Assembly (NCBI GenBank): GCA_003151975.1
Contig: PLZD01000067.1
Location: 65,143 to 124,596 of the forward strand
Length of the DNA: 59,454 nt
Source: Elusimicrobiota bacterium
Lineage (GTDB): Bacteria; Elusimicrobiota; Elusimicrobia; UBA1565; UBA9628
Direction: 5' to 3'
Shown here: positions 35,829-44,370 of the stretch, in pieces
Numbering within the stretch: position 1 is the stretch's first letter
Layout of the letters: each line of letters begins with the position of its first letter
The notes under the pieces: model-generated
What the model saw: only the letters and a program-made list of their open reading frames with translations
What the model was told of the DNA's origin: nothing
Databases searched by the model: none
Position numbers and translations under genes: made by a program

Positions 35829-37307
35829 ATGAACAAATTGTTAACGGGATCAGCCTGCATTTTCCTGGCCTGTTCCGTCGCCTGGGGCGCCAAGAACGCC
35901 GCCGTGCGTCCGCCCGCGACAGCCGGCCAATTCTACCCGAAGGACCCGGCGGCGCTCACCGCCTTGGCCGACCGTCTCATGGGCCAGGCCCCTCAGGAAA
36001 AATTATCCGGCGAGATTGTAGGCATGCTGGTGCCGCACGCGGGGCTGGAGTACTCGGGCGCGACGGCCGCGCGCGCCTACAAGGCCTTGCCGCGCGGGGG
36101 CTGGGACACGGTGATCGTCATCGGCACGGGCCATTACAAGGAGCTGCAGGGCGCGGCGATCTATCCCGGCGCGTACGCGACGCCTGAAGGGTCGCTGGTC
36201 TACGACTCCAAGCTTGCCGACCAGCTCGTGAAATCCTCTTCCTTGATCAAGTTCGACGCCTCCGCGCACGACAAGGAGCACTCGATCGAAGTCCAGCTTC
36301 CCTTCATCCGGCGTGCTCTGGGGCCCGTCAAGATCGTGGCCATGGTCATGAACACCGAAGACCTCGAAGTCTCGCGCGCGATCGGCCACGCGCTCTCGGC
36401 CGCGGTCCGCGGGCGGAAGGTCCTGCTCATCGCCTCTTCCGACCAGTCGCACTATCCCAGCGGCAAGCTCTCGGACATCGTCGACAACGCGACGCTCCTG
36501 GCCCTGCAGGCGATGGACCCCGCTTATTTCTGGCTGACCAACCGCCTGCTCATGAACCGCGGGCTCGACGGGCTGGCGGTCACCTACTGCGGCGAAGGCG
36601 CGCTGACCGCGGTCCTGACGGCCGTGCGGGATCTCGGCGCCTCGTCGGCGCGCGTGCTGGCCCACATCAACTCCGGCGACGTCGTCTCCGAGCGCGACTA
36701 CCACCGCGTCGTGGGCTACGCCTCGGTGCTTTTTCTCAAAGGGGTTCCGGCCTCGTCGGTGCCCGCGTTGTCGGCGCCGGAAAAGCGCGAGCTCCTTATT
36801 CTGGCGCGGCGCTCCATCGACAACTATCTCGCCAGCGGCAAGATGCCGCCGTCGGCCCTCTCCGTCGACCCGAGGCTCGACCTGCCGGGCGCCGTGTTCG
36901 TGACGCTCGAGACGAAAAAAGGGGACCTGCGCGGCTGCATCGGCTCGCTCCAAGCCCAGGAAAGCCTCGTCGAATCGGTGATCCACAACTCGGTTGCCGC
37001 CGCAGTTCAAGACACGCGCTTTAAGCCCGTCGAAAAATCGGAGCTTGAAGGTCTTAAAATCGAGATTTCGATCCTGTCGCAGGCCAGGGCCGTTAAATCG
37101 GCCTCCGACATCAAGAAGGGAGACGGCGTCATCGCCGAGGCCGGCGGACATTCCGGCGTTTTCTTGCCGCAAGTCTGGGAGAAGGTCCCCGCGAAGGAGG
37201 AATTTCTCGGGGAGTTGTGCGAACAGAAAGCCGGCTTGAGCCTTGATTGTTGGAAGGACCCCAAGACGAGCCTCAAGGTTTTCTCGGTCGAGATCATCCG
37301 CGAGTAG
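35829..37307 (+). CDS. secreted MEMO1-AMMECR1 fusion protein (AmmeMemoRadiSam proteins B and A)
   Basis: A 492-residue protein. An N-terminal hydrophobic export signal (MNKLLTGSACIFLACSVAWG) precedes a MEMO1 domain (about 27-303) that keeps the metal-site pattern of human MEMO1: His70 (VPHAG), His102 (GTGHYK), His208 (SSDQSHYP) and Cys254 (YCGEGAL), plus EHSIEVQLPF. An AMMECR1 domain follows (about 315-490) with LRGCIGSL. The two are separate proteins A and B of the AmmeMemoRadiSam set in most genomes, usually with a radical SAM partner, which is absent here. The export signal makes it unusual. Role unknown. Confidence 0.88.
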   Translation: MNKLLTGSACIFLACSVAWGAKNAAVRPPATAGQFYPKDPAALTALADRLMGQAPQEKLSGEIVGMLVPHAGLEYSGATAARAYKALPRGGWDTVIVIGTGHYKELQGAAIYPGAYATPEGSLVYDSKLADQLVKSSSLIKFDASAHDKEHSIEVQLPFIRRALGPVKIVAMVMNTEDLEVSRAIGHALSAAVRGRKVLLIASSDQSHYPSGKLSDIVDNATLLALQAMDPAYFWLTNRLLMNRGLDGLAVTYCGEGALTAVLTAVRDLGASSARVLAHINSGDVVSERDYHRVVGYASVLFLKGVPASSVPALSAPEKRELLILARRSIDNYLASGKMPPSALSVDPRLDLPGAVFVTLETKKGDLRGCIGSLQAQESLVESVIHNSVAAAVQDTRFKPVEKSELEGLKIEISILSQARAVKSASDIKKGDGVIAEAGGHSGVFLPQVWEKVPAKEEFLGELCEQKAGLSLDCWKDPKTSLKVFSVEIIRE

Positions 37308-37337
37308 CGGGCTCTCGGTTTTGTAATATCGGTTTGG

Positions 37338-37343
37338 TACGAT
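37338..37343 (+). promoter_or_regulatory. -10 box for the HEAT lipoprotein/TonB operon
   Basis: TACGAT ends 9 nt before ATG 37353. A GGAGG at 37346-37350 is close to the expected start site; an upstream TAATAT (37324-37329) could instead give a short leader that includes it. Confidence 0.35.
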
Positions 37344-37352
37344 GTGGAGGAC

Positions 37353-39014
37353 ATGACTACGATGAAGGGAAAGCTAATTTTGATCGCGGCCGCAGCCGGT
37401 CTTTGCGCCTGCGGCGCCATCACCGTCAAGGAGACCGCGGGGCCGCGGCCCGCGGGTGGTGGTCCCGTAAAAACCGACGCCTTCATCAGCAACACCTTGG
37501 TCCAGCTGTTGGAGAACAAGGACAAGGAAGCCGTCGACATGGCGTCCGTGCTCGGCACGCCCGCGGCCGATATCCTCGGCCTGGGCTCGCCCATCGGCTT
37601 CTCGCTGCGAAACCGCTACCTCAACATCGGCGTGCCGCTCTCCGAAGCTCTTTCGCGCAACGAAGACCCCGATTTCCGCAAGAAGCTGATCGAAGAGGCG
37701 CGTTGGGAGCGCGACGGCGAGACCCGGGCGGCGGCTTTAATCTCGGTCGCCCGGGGCCACGACATCAACGACCTCGACATCTTCCGCGAGGCGCTCATCA
37801 ACCTCGATCCGGCCGTGCGCTTCGGCGGGCTCGAGTCCCTCATGGTTTGGGGTCATCCCGAGAAATCATTGCAGTGGTTTGCCATGGCGCAGGACCCGCG
37901 CAATGAGACCGAGCCCATCTTGCGCGTCTTCGCGGCGCGCGGCTTGGCCGCGGGCGGCGACCCGCGCGGCATCCCGGCCCTGCGCGAGTTCCTCGACAAC
38001 GGCTCGTGGCTGGTGCGCGCCATGGCCGGCCGCTACCTCGGCGATTTCGGCACCGCCGACGACTACGACAACATGGTCTCGCGGCTGGGCAACGAAGTGC
38101 AGAACGATTTCGTCGAGGCCGAGTTCTGCCTGGCCGCGCTCAAGCTCTTTCCTCAGAAAGCCGCGGCCGTCGACGCCGCCAACCGCCAACTGCAGGAAAA
38201 GGTCAAGGAGGAAGCGGCACCCGTCCAGAATTCCGCGATTCCCGACGGCGAGCCGGTCTTCCAGCTCGAGGCCCTGGTCATCACGGCACCCCGCGTGAAG
38301 CTCTCGCCCAACGCGATCCTCGATCCCCGGATCGGAGACACCTTGCTGCGGCTGCTCGCCACAAAAAAGAACTCGCGGCCCGATTCCCAGGCGCAGATGG
38401 ACGCCTCGGTCCCCAATCTCGCCAAGATCAGCACGCTCGACGGCTACAACCTGAAGACGCGCTACACCCAGCTGGGCTTCCTGCTCACCGACGGTCTGGC
38501 CGGCTCGCAGGACCTCGCCATCGACGAGGCGCTCGAGAACGTGGCCACGATGGGCAAGAACGTGCAGATCCAAGCCGCCGCGATGGTAGCGCTCGCCTAC
38601 ACGCGCCAAATGCGCTACACGCCGGTCTTTCAGCAGGGCCTGACCAACACCAACATCACCGTGCGCTTCGGCGCGCTCGAGTCGCTGCTGATCGAAGGCG
38701 ACGCGGCCAACCAGTTCATGGTCGACACGCCGGCCCGCACCGACGCCTCGCTGGTCATGCAGGTCTACGCCGCCGCGGGCCTCTGGCGCATGGGCAACAT
38801 CTTCGGCCGCGAGATGCTGCTGCGGCTCTACCAGAACGCGGATTGGCTCACGCGCGCGATGTCGGCGCATTATCTCGGCGAGCTCGGCGGGCCCTCCGAC
38901 GCGGGCGATATTTACAGCAGACTTATGATCCAACTTCAAAACGAGACGCATCCGTCGGTCAAGGCCGAGCTGGTCTCGTCGCTGCTGCGGCTTCAGAAGA
39001 TCAGGGAGGACTAA
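37353..39014 (+). CDS. HEAT-repeat lipoprotein
   Basis: A 553-residue protein. The hydrophobic signal ends in LCAC with the probable lipidated Cys at residue 20. The rest is two large sets of HEAT-like helical repeats (about 60-270 and 330-550), recognisable by repeats of the type AAALISVARGHD, VRFGGLESLMV, LRVFAARGLA and WLVRAMAGRYLGDFG; the two sets resemble each other, suggesting an internal duplication. Starts at GTG 37344 and ATG 37362 are also possible. The stop touches the ExbB-like gene, so it heads the TonB-type operon and probably acts as its envelope partner (inference). Confidence 0.8.
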   Translation: MTTMKGKLILIAAAAGLCACGAITVKETAGPRPAGGGPVKTDAFISNTLVQLLENKDKEAVDMASVLGTPAADILGLGSPIGFSLRNRYLNIGVPLSEALSRNEDPDFRKKLIEEARWERDGETRAAALISVARGHDINDLDIFREALINLDPAVRFGGLESLMVWGHPEKSLQWFAMAQDPRNETEPILRVFAARGLAAGGDPRGIPALREFLDNGSWLVRAMAGRYLGDFGTADDYDNMVSRLGNEVQNDFVEAEFCLAALKLFPQKAAAVDAANRQLQEKVKEEAAPVQNSAIPDGEPVFQLEALVITAPRVKLSPNAILDPRIGDTLLRLLATKKNSRPDSQAQMDASVPNLAKISTLDGYNLKTRYTQLGFLLTDGLAGSQDLAIDEALENVATMGKNVQIQAAAMVALAYTRQMRYTPVFQQGLTNTNITVRFGALESLLIEGDAANQFMVDTPARTDASLVMQVYAAAGLWRMGNIFGREMLLRLYQNADWLTRAMSAHYLGELGGPSDAGDIYSRLMIQLQNETHPSVKAELVSSLLRLQKIRED

Positions 39015-39638
39015 ATGGTTGCGGTTCTAAGAGCGCTGGCGCTCACGGGCGGAGACTGGGTGATCTGGGCGCTGCTCGCGTGCTCGGTGGCGGCCGTCGC
39101 GATCATCGTCGAGCGCTTTTTCGCCCTGCGGCGCGAGGACAAGGCCTTTCGCGCGCTGCGCAAGGCGGTCATGGCGGGGCTCGGCGAGGACTTGCCCTCG
39201 CTCGAGAAAACGGTGCAGCGCCATCCGGGAGCGGCGGCCCGCATACTCAAGACGGCCCTGGCGCGCTCGCACAACGGCCCGGAGGGCGTCGAGGACTTGC
39301 TGATCGCGGCCTCGCTGGCCGAGAAAGAGGTGCTCGAGCGCCGGCTTCTCGTGCTGGGCACGCTCGGCAGCAACGCTCCGTTCATCGGCCTCTTCGGCAC
39401 GGTGCTCGGCGTCATCCGCGCCTTCCACGACTTGTCGATGACCGCCGGCGGGCCCGAGGTCGTCATGCAGGGCCTCTCCGAGGCGCTGGTCGCCACCGCC
39501 GTCGGCTTGTTCGTGGCCATCCCCTGCGTCATCTCGTACAACTACTTCTCGAAAGGCGTCAAGGACCTGCTCGGCGGCACGGAAAGCCTCGGGCGCTACT
39601 TGATGGCCAACGTCCGCGAGGGGAAGATCAAGCACTAG
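39015..39638 (+). CDS. exbB: ExbB/TolQ/MotA family proton channel protein
   Basis: A 207-residue inner-membrane protein with three spans: about 14-32, 118-140 and 155-178. The family core LGTLGSNAPFIGLFGTVLGVIRAFHDL and the third-span block EALVATAVGLFVAIPCVISYNYF are intact. With ExbD it forms the proton-driven motor that energises TonB. It begins immediately after the HEAT lipoprotein stop and lies 4 nt before the ExbD gene. TolQ is an alternative name, but the following TonB protein favours the Exb role. Confidence 0.92.
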   Translation: MVAVLRALALTGGDWVIWALLACSVAAVAIIVERFFALRREDKAFRALRKAVMAGLGEDLPSLEKTVQRHPGAAARILKTALARSHNGPEGVEDLLIAASLAEKEVLERRLLVLGTLGSNAPFIGLFGTVLGVIRAFHDLSMTAGGPEVVMQGLSEALVATAVGLFVAIPCVISYNYFSKGVKDLLGGTESLGRYLMANVREGKIKH

Positions 39639-39642
39639 GAAC

Positions 39643-40047
39643 ATGGCCTCCTCCCTTTCCGACGGCGACGGACCGATCACCGCGATCAACGTCACCCCGT
39701 TTGTCGACATCATCCTCGTGGTCCTGATCATCTTCATGGCGACTGCCCCCATCATCGCTCGGCGCGCGATCAAGGTCGACGTGCCCAAGGCCGCGCAGCA
39801 CGAGCGGGCCGCCACCGAAGCCAAGGACGTTGTTTATAACGCCAAGCGAGAACTGTTCATCGAGGGCAAGAGGATCGAGCCCGACGCGCTCAAGAGCCTG
39901 CTGGCCGCCGGCGTGAAGGCCGACCCGGACCTGCATGTCACTCTTTCCGCCGACAAGACTATCGCTTACGGGGACATCGTGGGCGTGCTGGATCTTGTGC
40001 GCGCCGCCGGTGTCAGAAAGATAGGCCTCGAAGTCGAACGCAAATGA
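39643..40047 (+). CDS. exbD: ExbD/TolR family protein
   Basis: A 134-residue protein: a short cytoplasmic N-terminus, one membrane span (about 19-39) with the essential Asp22 in INVTPFVDIILVVLIIFM, and a periplasmic domain (about 60-134) ending in the usual VLDLVRAAGVRKIGLEVE. It partners ExbB in the proton motor. Its stop overlaps the TonB gene as ATGA. Confidence 0.93.
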   Translation: MASSLSDGDGPITAINVTPFVDIILVVLIIFMATAPIIARRAIKVDVPKAAQHERAATEAKDVVYNAKRELFIEGKRIEPDALKSLLAAGVKADPDLHVTLSADKTIAYGDIVGVLDLVRAAGVRKIGLEVERK

Positions 40048-40796
40048 ATGAGGACTTCCCTAATTTTCGGCAGACTCTGGCGGCCTCGGCCGTCCTGCAC
40101 GCGCTTTTTTTCCTGCTAGCGCGCGGCGTTCCCGGCTTCAATTTCAACCCGGCCGTCGAGGTCGAGATCACAAGCCCGTTTCTCGGCACCGGCCCCGCGC
40201 GCCTGGCCCCGCCGAAGGCCAAGGTGACCGACAAGGGCAACCCGCTGCCCGCCCAGGAACTCAAGCCCGTCTCGAGCACCAAGCCGCCCGAGCCGCAGAA
40301 GGACTGGATCGCCCCCACAACCGCGAATCAAAAAATCGAGAAGGCTCCGGAAAACGCGCAGGCCCCCGGGGCCGTTCCCAATGGGACGGAAAGCGCGCCG
40401 AGCTCCGGGGGAGTGACCGGCGGCACCGGCATCTCGCCCATGCTGGGCGGCATCGACGGACATTCTCCCTATGGCACGCCTAACGGCACCGGCGACGGCG
40501 GATCGCTGGCGACCGCGCCGAAACTTCTCAACAAGGATGTATTCCTGGCGCTGATGCGCAAGTATTATCCGGAGAACGAGCGCCGCGCCGGTCGCGATGG
40601 CGATGTCCAGCTGAAGATCCACATCGCGGTCGACGGCACGGTCGGAAGTAGCGAGATCGTGCATACCGACGCCGAGGACTTTGGCGTCGCCGCGCAGCGG
40701 GTCGCGCTCGTGTTGCGCTTCTCTCCCGCGATGCGGGGAGGCCAACCTGTCCCGGCTGCCGTGATGATCCCTTTTCTGTTCCGCATCCACGACTAG
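40044..40796 (+). CDS. TonB-like energy transducer
   Basis: A 250-residue protein: an N-terminal membrane anchor (about 9-27, with the family His in AVLHALFFLLA), a Pro/Gly-rich periplasm-spanning linker (about 50-155) and a C-terminal TonB-type domain (about 165-250: VQLKIHIAVDGTVGSSEIVH ... VALVLRFSPAMRGGQPVPAAVMIPFLF). It carries energy from ExbBD to outer-membrane receptors. No TonB-dependent receptor is encoded in this window. TolA is less likely because the C-terminal domain is of TonB type. Confidence 0.85.
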   Translation: MNEDFPNFRQTLAASAVLHALFFLLARGVPGFNFNPAVEVEITSPFLGTGPARLAPPKAKVTDKGNPLPAQELKPVSSTKPPEPQKDWIAPTTANQKIEKAPENAQAPGAVPNGTESAPSSGGVTGGTGISPMLGGIDGHSPYGTPNGTGDGGSLATAPKLLNKDVFLALMRKYYPENERRAGRDGDVQLKIHIAVDGTVGSSEIVHTDAEDFGVAAQRVALVLRFSPAMRGGQPVPAAVMIPFLFRIHD

Positions 40797-40804
40797 CGCG
40801 GGGA

Positions 40805-41290
40805 ATGATGAAGAAAATCACGGCCGATGAGCTGGTCAAACTTTACGGCATGCAGCCGCATCCCGAAGGCGGCTATTATAGGGAAACCTACCGCGCCAAG
40901 GGACGCATATCCGCCATCCACCGCGATTATGCGACGGCGATCTACTATCTTCTGCCCCCGGGAGCCCGCTCGCGCCTGCACCGGCTCAAGTGGGACGAGC
41001 TTTTTCATTTTTATCTCGGCGGGTCGCTGATCCTCGTCAAGATTTTTCCCGACGGCAAAGTCGAGAAAATCCGGCTGGGCCACGACGTCGCCGCGGGAAA
41101 CGTTTTGCAGCACGTCATCCCCGCGGGAACATGGTTTGGCTGCTATCCGGAGACAGACGAGTTCTGCCTCATCGGCTGCACGGTGGCGCCGGGCTTTGAC
41201 TTCGCGGATTTCGAGATCGGCGACAAGGCGAAATTGCTGGCGCAATTCCCCCAGGCCCAGGAGCTCATCGAGCGGCTCATGCCCGCTTGA
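40805..41290 (+). CDS. cupin-fold protein, DUF985 family
   Basis: A 161-residue protein matching DUF985: the N-terminal LVKLYGMQPHPEGGYYRETYR, AIYYLLPPGARSRLHRLKWDELFHFYLGGSL and the C-terminal CTVAPGFDFADFEIGD. The fold is a cupin and the family includes yeast YML079w, whose ligand is not firmly known. It follows the TonB gene by 8 nt, so it is probably cotranscribed. Either ATG 40805 or 40808 can start it. Cytoplasmic. Confidence 0.88.
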   Translation: MMKKITADELVKLYGMQPHPEGGYYRETYRAKGRISAIHRDYATAIYYLLPPGARSRLHRLKWDELFHFYLGGSLILVKIFPDGKVEKIRLGHDVAAGNVLQHVIPAGTWFGCYPETDEFCLIGCTVAPGFDFADFEIGDKAKLLAQFPQAQELIERLMPA

Positions 41291-41309
41291 TGCGCCCGGT
41301 CCCATATGG

Positions 41310-41315
41310 TGTAAT
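41310..41315 (+). promoter_or_regulatory. -10 box of a leaderless promoter for the response regulator
   Basis: TGTAAT (one mismatch to TATAAT) ends exactly 6 nt before ATG 41322. Confidence 0.4.
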
Positions 41316-41321
41316 CAAGCC

Positions 41322-41756
41322 ATGGCCCCCGAAGGAGAATTGACGCCGGCAAGCGAAAAGCTCATCCTCGTCATCGAGGACGACGAGGGCACGCGCGAGC
41401 TCATGGAGAAGATCCTCACGCTCGAGGGCTTCCGCTTCGAGGCCGCGCGCGACGGCCAGGAAGGCATCGACAAGGCGCAGGCGCTCAAGCCCGACCTGAT
41501 CATGCTCGACCTGCGCTTGCCGAAATATCAGGGTTCCGAGATCGTGCGCATGCTTCAGCAAGGCGAGACGAGCGGGATTCCCGTGATCATCGTGACCGGC
41601 CACGCCGGAGACCGCTCGAATGCCGACGCGTTGCGCCAGGAAATCAACGTTAAGGGCTACTTCGAAAAGCCGGTCAACCCGATGGCGCTCGGCATGAACC
41701 TGCACATGCTGCTCAAGACCAAGCCCCCGATGAAGGGCAAGCCGACCGCCTGGTAA
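41322..41756 (+). CDS. single-domain response regulator (CheY-like)
   Basis: A 144-residue receiver with no output domain. The acidic pocket is in VIEDDEG (Asp20/Asp21), the phospho-acceptor is Asp63 in LIMLDLRLP, the switch Thr is Thr92 in VTGHAG and the Lys is Lys116 in FEKPVNP. It is an orphan here; either of the two histidine kinases in the window (5506 minus, 12816 plus) could feed it, but nothing in the sequence links them. A short Lys-rich tail follows the domain. Confidence 0.93.
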   Translation: MAPEGELTPASEKLILVIEDDEGTRELMEKILTLEGFRFEAARDGQEGIDKAQALKPDLIMLDLRLPKYQGSEIVRMLQQGETSGIPVIIVTGHAGDRSNADALRQEINVKGYFEKPVNPMALGMNLHMLLKTKPPMKGKPTAW

Positions 41757-41763
41757 GCGTTCT

Positions 41764-42909
41764 TCAGGACTGCGTCTTGATGACGCCGGTCAGCGCTTCG
41801 CCGTAGCGCCCGCGCTTAAGCTCGCTGAGCTTCGATAACGGATCGGCTCCATTCTCGATCGCCAGCCGCGCGATCTCGTGCAGGACCTCGCTCGACATGA
41901 TCACGACGGGCTCGACGCTTTCCTTTTCGGCCTGGGACTTGCGCCATTGCCGCAGGGCCTCGAAGAGCTTCTCCTCGCGCATGTCGCGCCGCACGCGCGT
42001 GCGCGGCCCTTGGGAGGGCGGCTCGCCGGCCAGCCCGCGGGCGACGGCCTTAAGAAGCGCGTGTCCGAACTTTCCTAGAAGATAGGGAGACATGCCGCGC
42101 ACGGCCCCCAATTCATCCATGGTGGATGGCGTCGCGGCGGCCACCCGGATCATGAGGTCGTCGGCCATGACCCTGAAGTGCGCGCGGTCGCGCGAGGCGG
42201 CCTGTTCCTCGCGGAAGTGGTAAATCTCGCGCAGACAGCCGATCTGCGGGCCCGTGAGCTGGGTGCGCGCGGTCAGCCGCCAGTAGCCCTCGGGATCGAA
42301 GACCTTGGTGTTGGGCTCGACCTCGGTCAGCTCGATGAAGGCCTCGGCCGCGTCTTCGAGGCGATTTTTTTGGCGCAGCTGCTCGAGCAGGATGTCGGCG
42401 AGGCGAATCAGAAAGTGCGTGTCGAGCTGGGCGTAGCGGATCTGCGCGTGGGTCAGCGGGCGCTGGCCCCAATCGGCGCGCTGAAGCTTCTTGGAAAGCT
42501 TGTGCCCGAAATGCTTTTCGATGAGCGCGGCCAGGCCCAGCTCCTTGACGCCGAGCAAGCGGCTTGCGATCATCGTGTCGAAGACGTTCTTGAACTTGAA
42601 GCCGTAGTCGCGCTTGAGGCAAAGCACGTCGTACTCGCCCGCGTGGAAGATCTTTTCGATGGCCGGGTCCTCCATGAGCGGTCCAAGGCTCGAGAGGTCC
42701 GCGACGGCGATGGGGTCGACGATGTAGTCCTCGGTCGGCGACGAAATCTGCAGCAGGCAGACCTTTTCGCGGTAGGCGTAGAAGCCGTTGGACTCGATGT
42801 CGAGGCAAAGACGCGGGGCGCGCTTGAGGTCGCCGACGATTTCCACCAAATGTTCTACCGCGGTAACCAGCGTCGGCTGGGGGATTTTCTCTAGATCGCC
42901 TGAATCCAT
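41764..42909 (-). CDS. rnd: ribonuclease D
   Basis: A 381-residue 3'-5' exoribonuclease. The DEDDy exonuclease domain spans about 20-190 with LDIESNGFY (exo I), FHAGEYDVLCLK (exo II) and YAQLDTHFLIRL (exo III). An HRDC domain follows (about 215-285) and a second, weaker HRDC-like region lies at the C-terminus. It trims tRNA and other small RNA 3' ends. Start ATG 42909 is preferred: it lies 4 nt after the proC stop, while an ATG farther upstream would overlap proC. Usual length is about 375. Confidence 0.93.
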   Translation of the reverse strand: MDSGDLEKIPQPTLVTAVEHLVEIVGDLKRAPRLCLDIESNGFYAYREKVCLLQISSPTEDYIVDPIAVADLSSLGPLMEDPAIEKIFHAGEYDVLCLKRDYGFKFKNVFDTMIASRLLGVKELGLAALIEKHFGHKLSKKLQRADWGQRPLTHAQIRYAQLDTHFLIRLADILLEQLRQKNRLEDAAEAFIELTEVEPNTKVFDPEGYWRLTARTQLTGPQIGCLREIYHFREEQAASRDRAHFRVMADDLMIRVAAATPSTMDELGAVRGMSPYLLGKFGHALLKAVARGLAGEPPSQGPRTRVRRDMREEKLFEALRQWRKSQAEKESVEPVVIMSSEVLHEIARLAIENGADPLSKLSELKRGRYGEALTGVIKTQS

Positions 42910-42913
42910 CGGT

Positions 42914-43738
42914 TTAGTCGGCGTAAAGCCTGCTGAGCTCCAGAGATCGGTTGGTTGCGGTGACGATGGCATCAATGAGCACGCTCCTTAAGCCTTTGGT
43001 TTCGAGAATGTGGATGGCGTTGATCGCGCAGCCGCCCGGCGTGGTGACTTCGTCCTTCAAGATGGCGGGATGCTTGCCCGTTTCGATGACGAGCTTGGCG
43101 GCACCCAGCACGGTCTGAGCCGCGAGCTGGGTTGCGATGGCGCGCGGTATGCCCATCTTGACGCCGCCGTCGATCATCGCTTCGATGACCATGTAGATGT
43201 AGACGGGACCGGAACCGGAGAGTCCCGTCACCGCATCGAGTGCGGATTCAGGAAGAGTCACGACCTTGCCGACGGATTTAAAGATGGCCTCCGCCGCGGA
43301 AAGATCTTTGTCGGTCGCGTGCGCGCCCGCGCAGATCGCCGTGGCCCCCGCGTCGACGAGGCACGGCGTGTTGGGCATCGCGCGCACGACGGGGCAGGGC
43401 TTCTTTAATTTCTTATTGATGGTCGCGGTGGTCAGGCCCGCCATGATGCTGATGATGAGCTGACCTTTGTTGACGGCGGGAGCGATTTCGGCCAGGACCG
43501 CCTGGGCTACTTGAGGCTTCACGGCCAAAATCACAATGTCGGCGCCGGCGACGGCTTTCTTGTTGTCGGAAATCGCGTGGATGCCCCACTTCTTGCGGAG
43601 TTCCTTGAGAGATTCCTCGTTTCTTCGGGAAGCCGTGATGTTCTTGGGCGCGGTGAGCTTGGCGTTGACCATGCCCCCGATGAGGGCCCGGCCCATGTTG
43701 CCCGCGCCGATGACGGCTATTTTCTTGTTGTTGAGCAT
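42914..43738 (-). CDS. proC: pyrroline-5-carboxylate reductase
   Basis: A 274-residue enzyme for the last step of proline synthesis (NAD(P)H-dependent reduction of P5C). The Rossmann motif AVIGAGNMGRALIGGM is at the N-terminus, and the C-terminal signature reads ALDAVTGLSGSGPVYIYMVIEAMIDGGVKMGI and TTPGGCAINAIHILE. It is transcribed with the RNase D gene 4 nt behind it. A sigma70-type promoter and a terminator-like hairpin lie upstream, suggesting control by attenuation. Cytoplasmic. Confidence 0.97.
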   Translation of the reverse strand: MLNNKKIAVIGAGNMGRALIGGMVNAKLTAPKNITASRRNEESLKELRKKWGIHAISDNKKAVAGADIVILAVKPQVAQAVLAEIAPAVNKGQLIISIMAGLTTATINKKLKKPCPVVRAMPNTPCLVDAGATAICAGAHATDKDLSAAEAIFKSVGKVVTLPESALDAVTGLSGSGPVYIYMVIEAMIDGGVKMGIPRAIATQLAAQTVLGAAKLVIETGKHPAILKDEVTTPGGCAINAIHILETKGLRSVLIDAIVTATNRSLELSRLYAD

Positions 43739-43745
43739 TGTGGTT

Positions 43746-43786
43746 CCTAAAAATAAAAATCCCGAACCCCCGTTCGGCGGTTCGGG
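43746..43786 (-). terminator. attenuator-like hairpin in the proC leader
   Basis: On the minus strand an 8-bp stem CCCGAACC/GGTTCGGG (43761-43786) is followed at once by ATTTTTATTTTTAGG (43746-43760) and then the proC ATG at 43738. This is an intrinsic terminator placed inside the leader, downstream of the promoter at 43806-43834. No anti-terminator partner or proline-rich leader peptide is obvious. Confidence 0.65.
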
Positions 43787-43805
43787 TGTCTGCGGCTACG
43801 CTCAA

Positions 43806-43834
43806 GTTATAACAGGATGGGGCAGTTCTGTCAA
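43806..43834 (-). promoter_or_regulatory. consensus sigma70-type promoter for proC
   Basis: TTGACA (43829-43834) and TATAAC (43806-43811) on the minus strand are separated by exactly 17 nt, the best -35/-10 pair in the window. The predicted leader is about 60 nt. Confidence 0.75.
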
Positions 43835-43854
43835 GGCCGGGGCAAAGTCTGGAC

Positions 43855-44370
43855 CTAGACCGTCTTAATTTCTTCTTTAAACGCTCCGTCTGCCGCCGCG
43901 GCCAGGACGATCTTGGCGCAGGCCGACGCGTCGGAGAGCGCCTCGTGATGGTTGAGCGTGATGCCGAGGTGCCGGCAGACGTCGGGCAATTTCGTGGGCC
44001 GCAGGTTCCAAGCCTTGCGCGCCAGACGCACCGTGCAGACGAACGGGAGCTTCGGCGCGGGAACGCCCGCGACGGCGCAGCACGAGTTCAACACGCCGCG
44101 ATCGAAGGGCGCGTTGTGCGCCGCAAAAAAGCGCGCCCCGTGGAGAATCACGGCGATCTTGGGCCAGAGCTCGCCGAATGTCGGCTGATCCTTGACGTGG
44201 CGCCACTCGATGCCGTGGATGTAGCTGAACATGACGTGCGGCCGGGGCGGACGGATCAAGAACGCCTCAGACTTTACGATCTGTCCGCGTTCGACTTTAA
44301 TGAGGCCTACCGCGCAGGCCGAGTCGGGCCCTTGGTCTGCCGTCTCGAAGTCGATGGCGACGAAATCCAA
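43855..44370 (-). CDS. DEDDh 3'-5' exonuclease (DNA polymerase III epsilon-like)
   Basis: A 171-residue single-domain exonuclease. Exo I is FVAIDFETAD at the very N-terminus, exo II FFAAHNAPFDRGVLN, and exo III HHEALSDASACA gives the DEDDh His and last Asp. The domain occupies the whole protein, so it is not a DinG or polymerase fusion. The ATG lies 61 nt inside the 3' end of the PDZ gene (64-nt overlap), so the two frames share DNA. Substrate unknown; proofreading or nucleic-acid clean-up are options. Confidence 0.88.
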   Translation of the reverse strand: MDFVAIDFETADQGPDSACAVGLIKVERGQIVKSEAFLIRPPRPHVMFSYIHGIEWRHVKDQPTFGELWPKIAVILHGARFFAAHNAPFDRGVLNSCCAVAGVPAPKLPFVCTVRLARKAWNLRPTKLPDVCRHLGITLNHHEALSDASACAKIVLAAAADGAFKEEIKTV

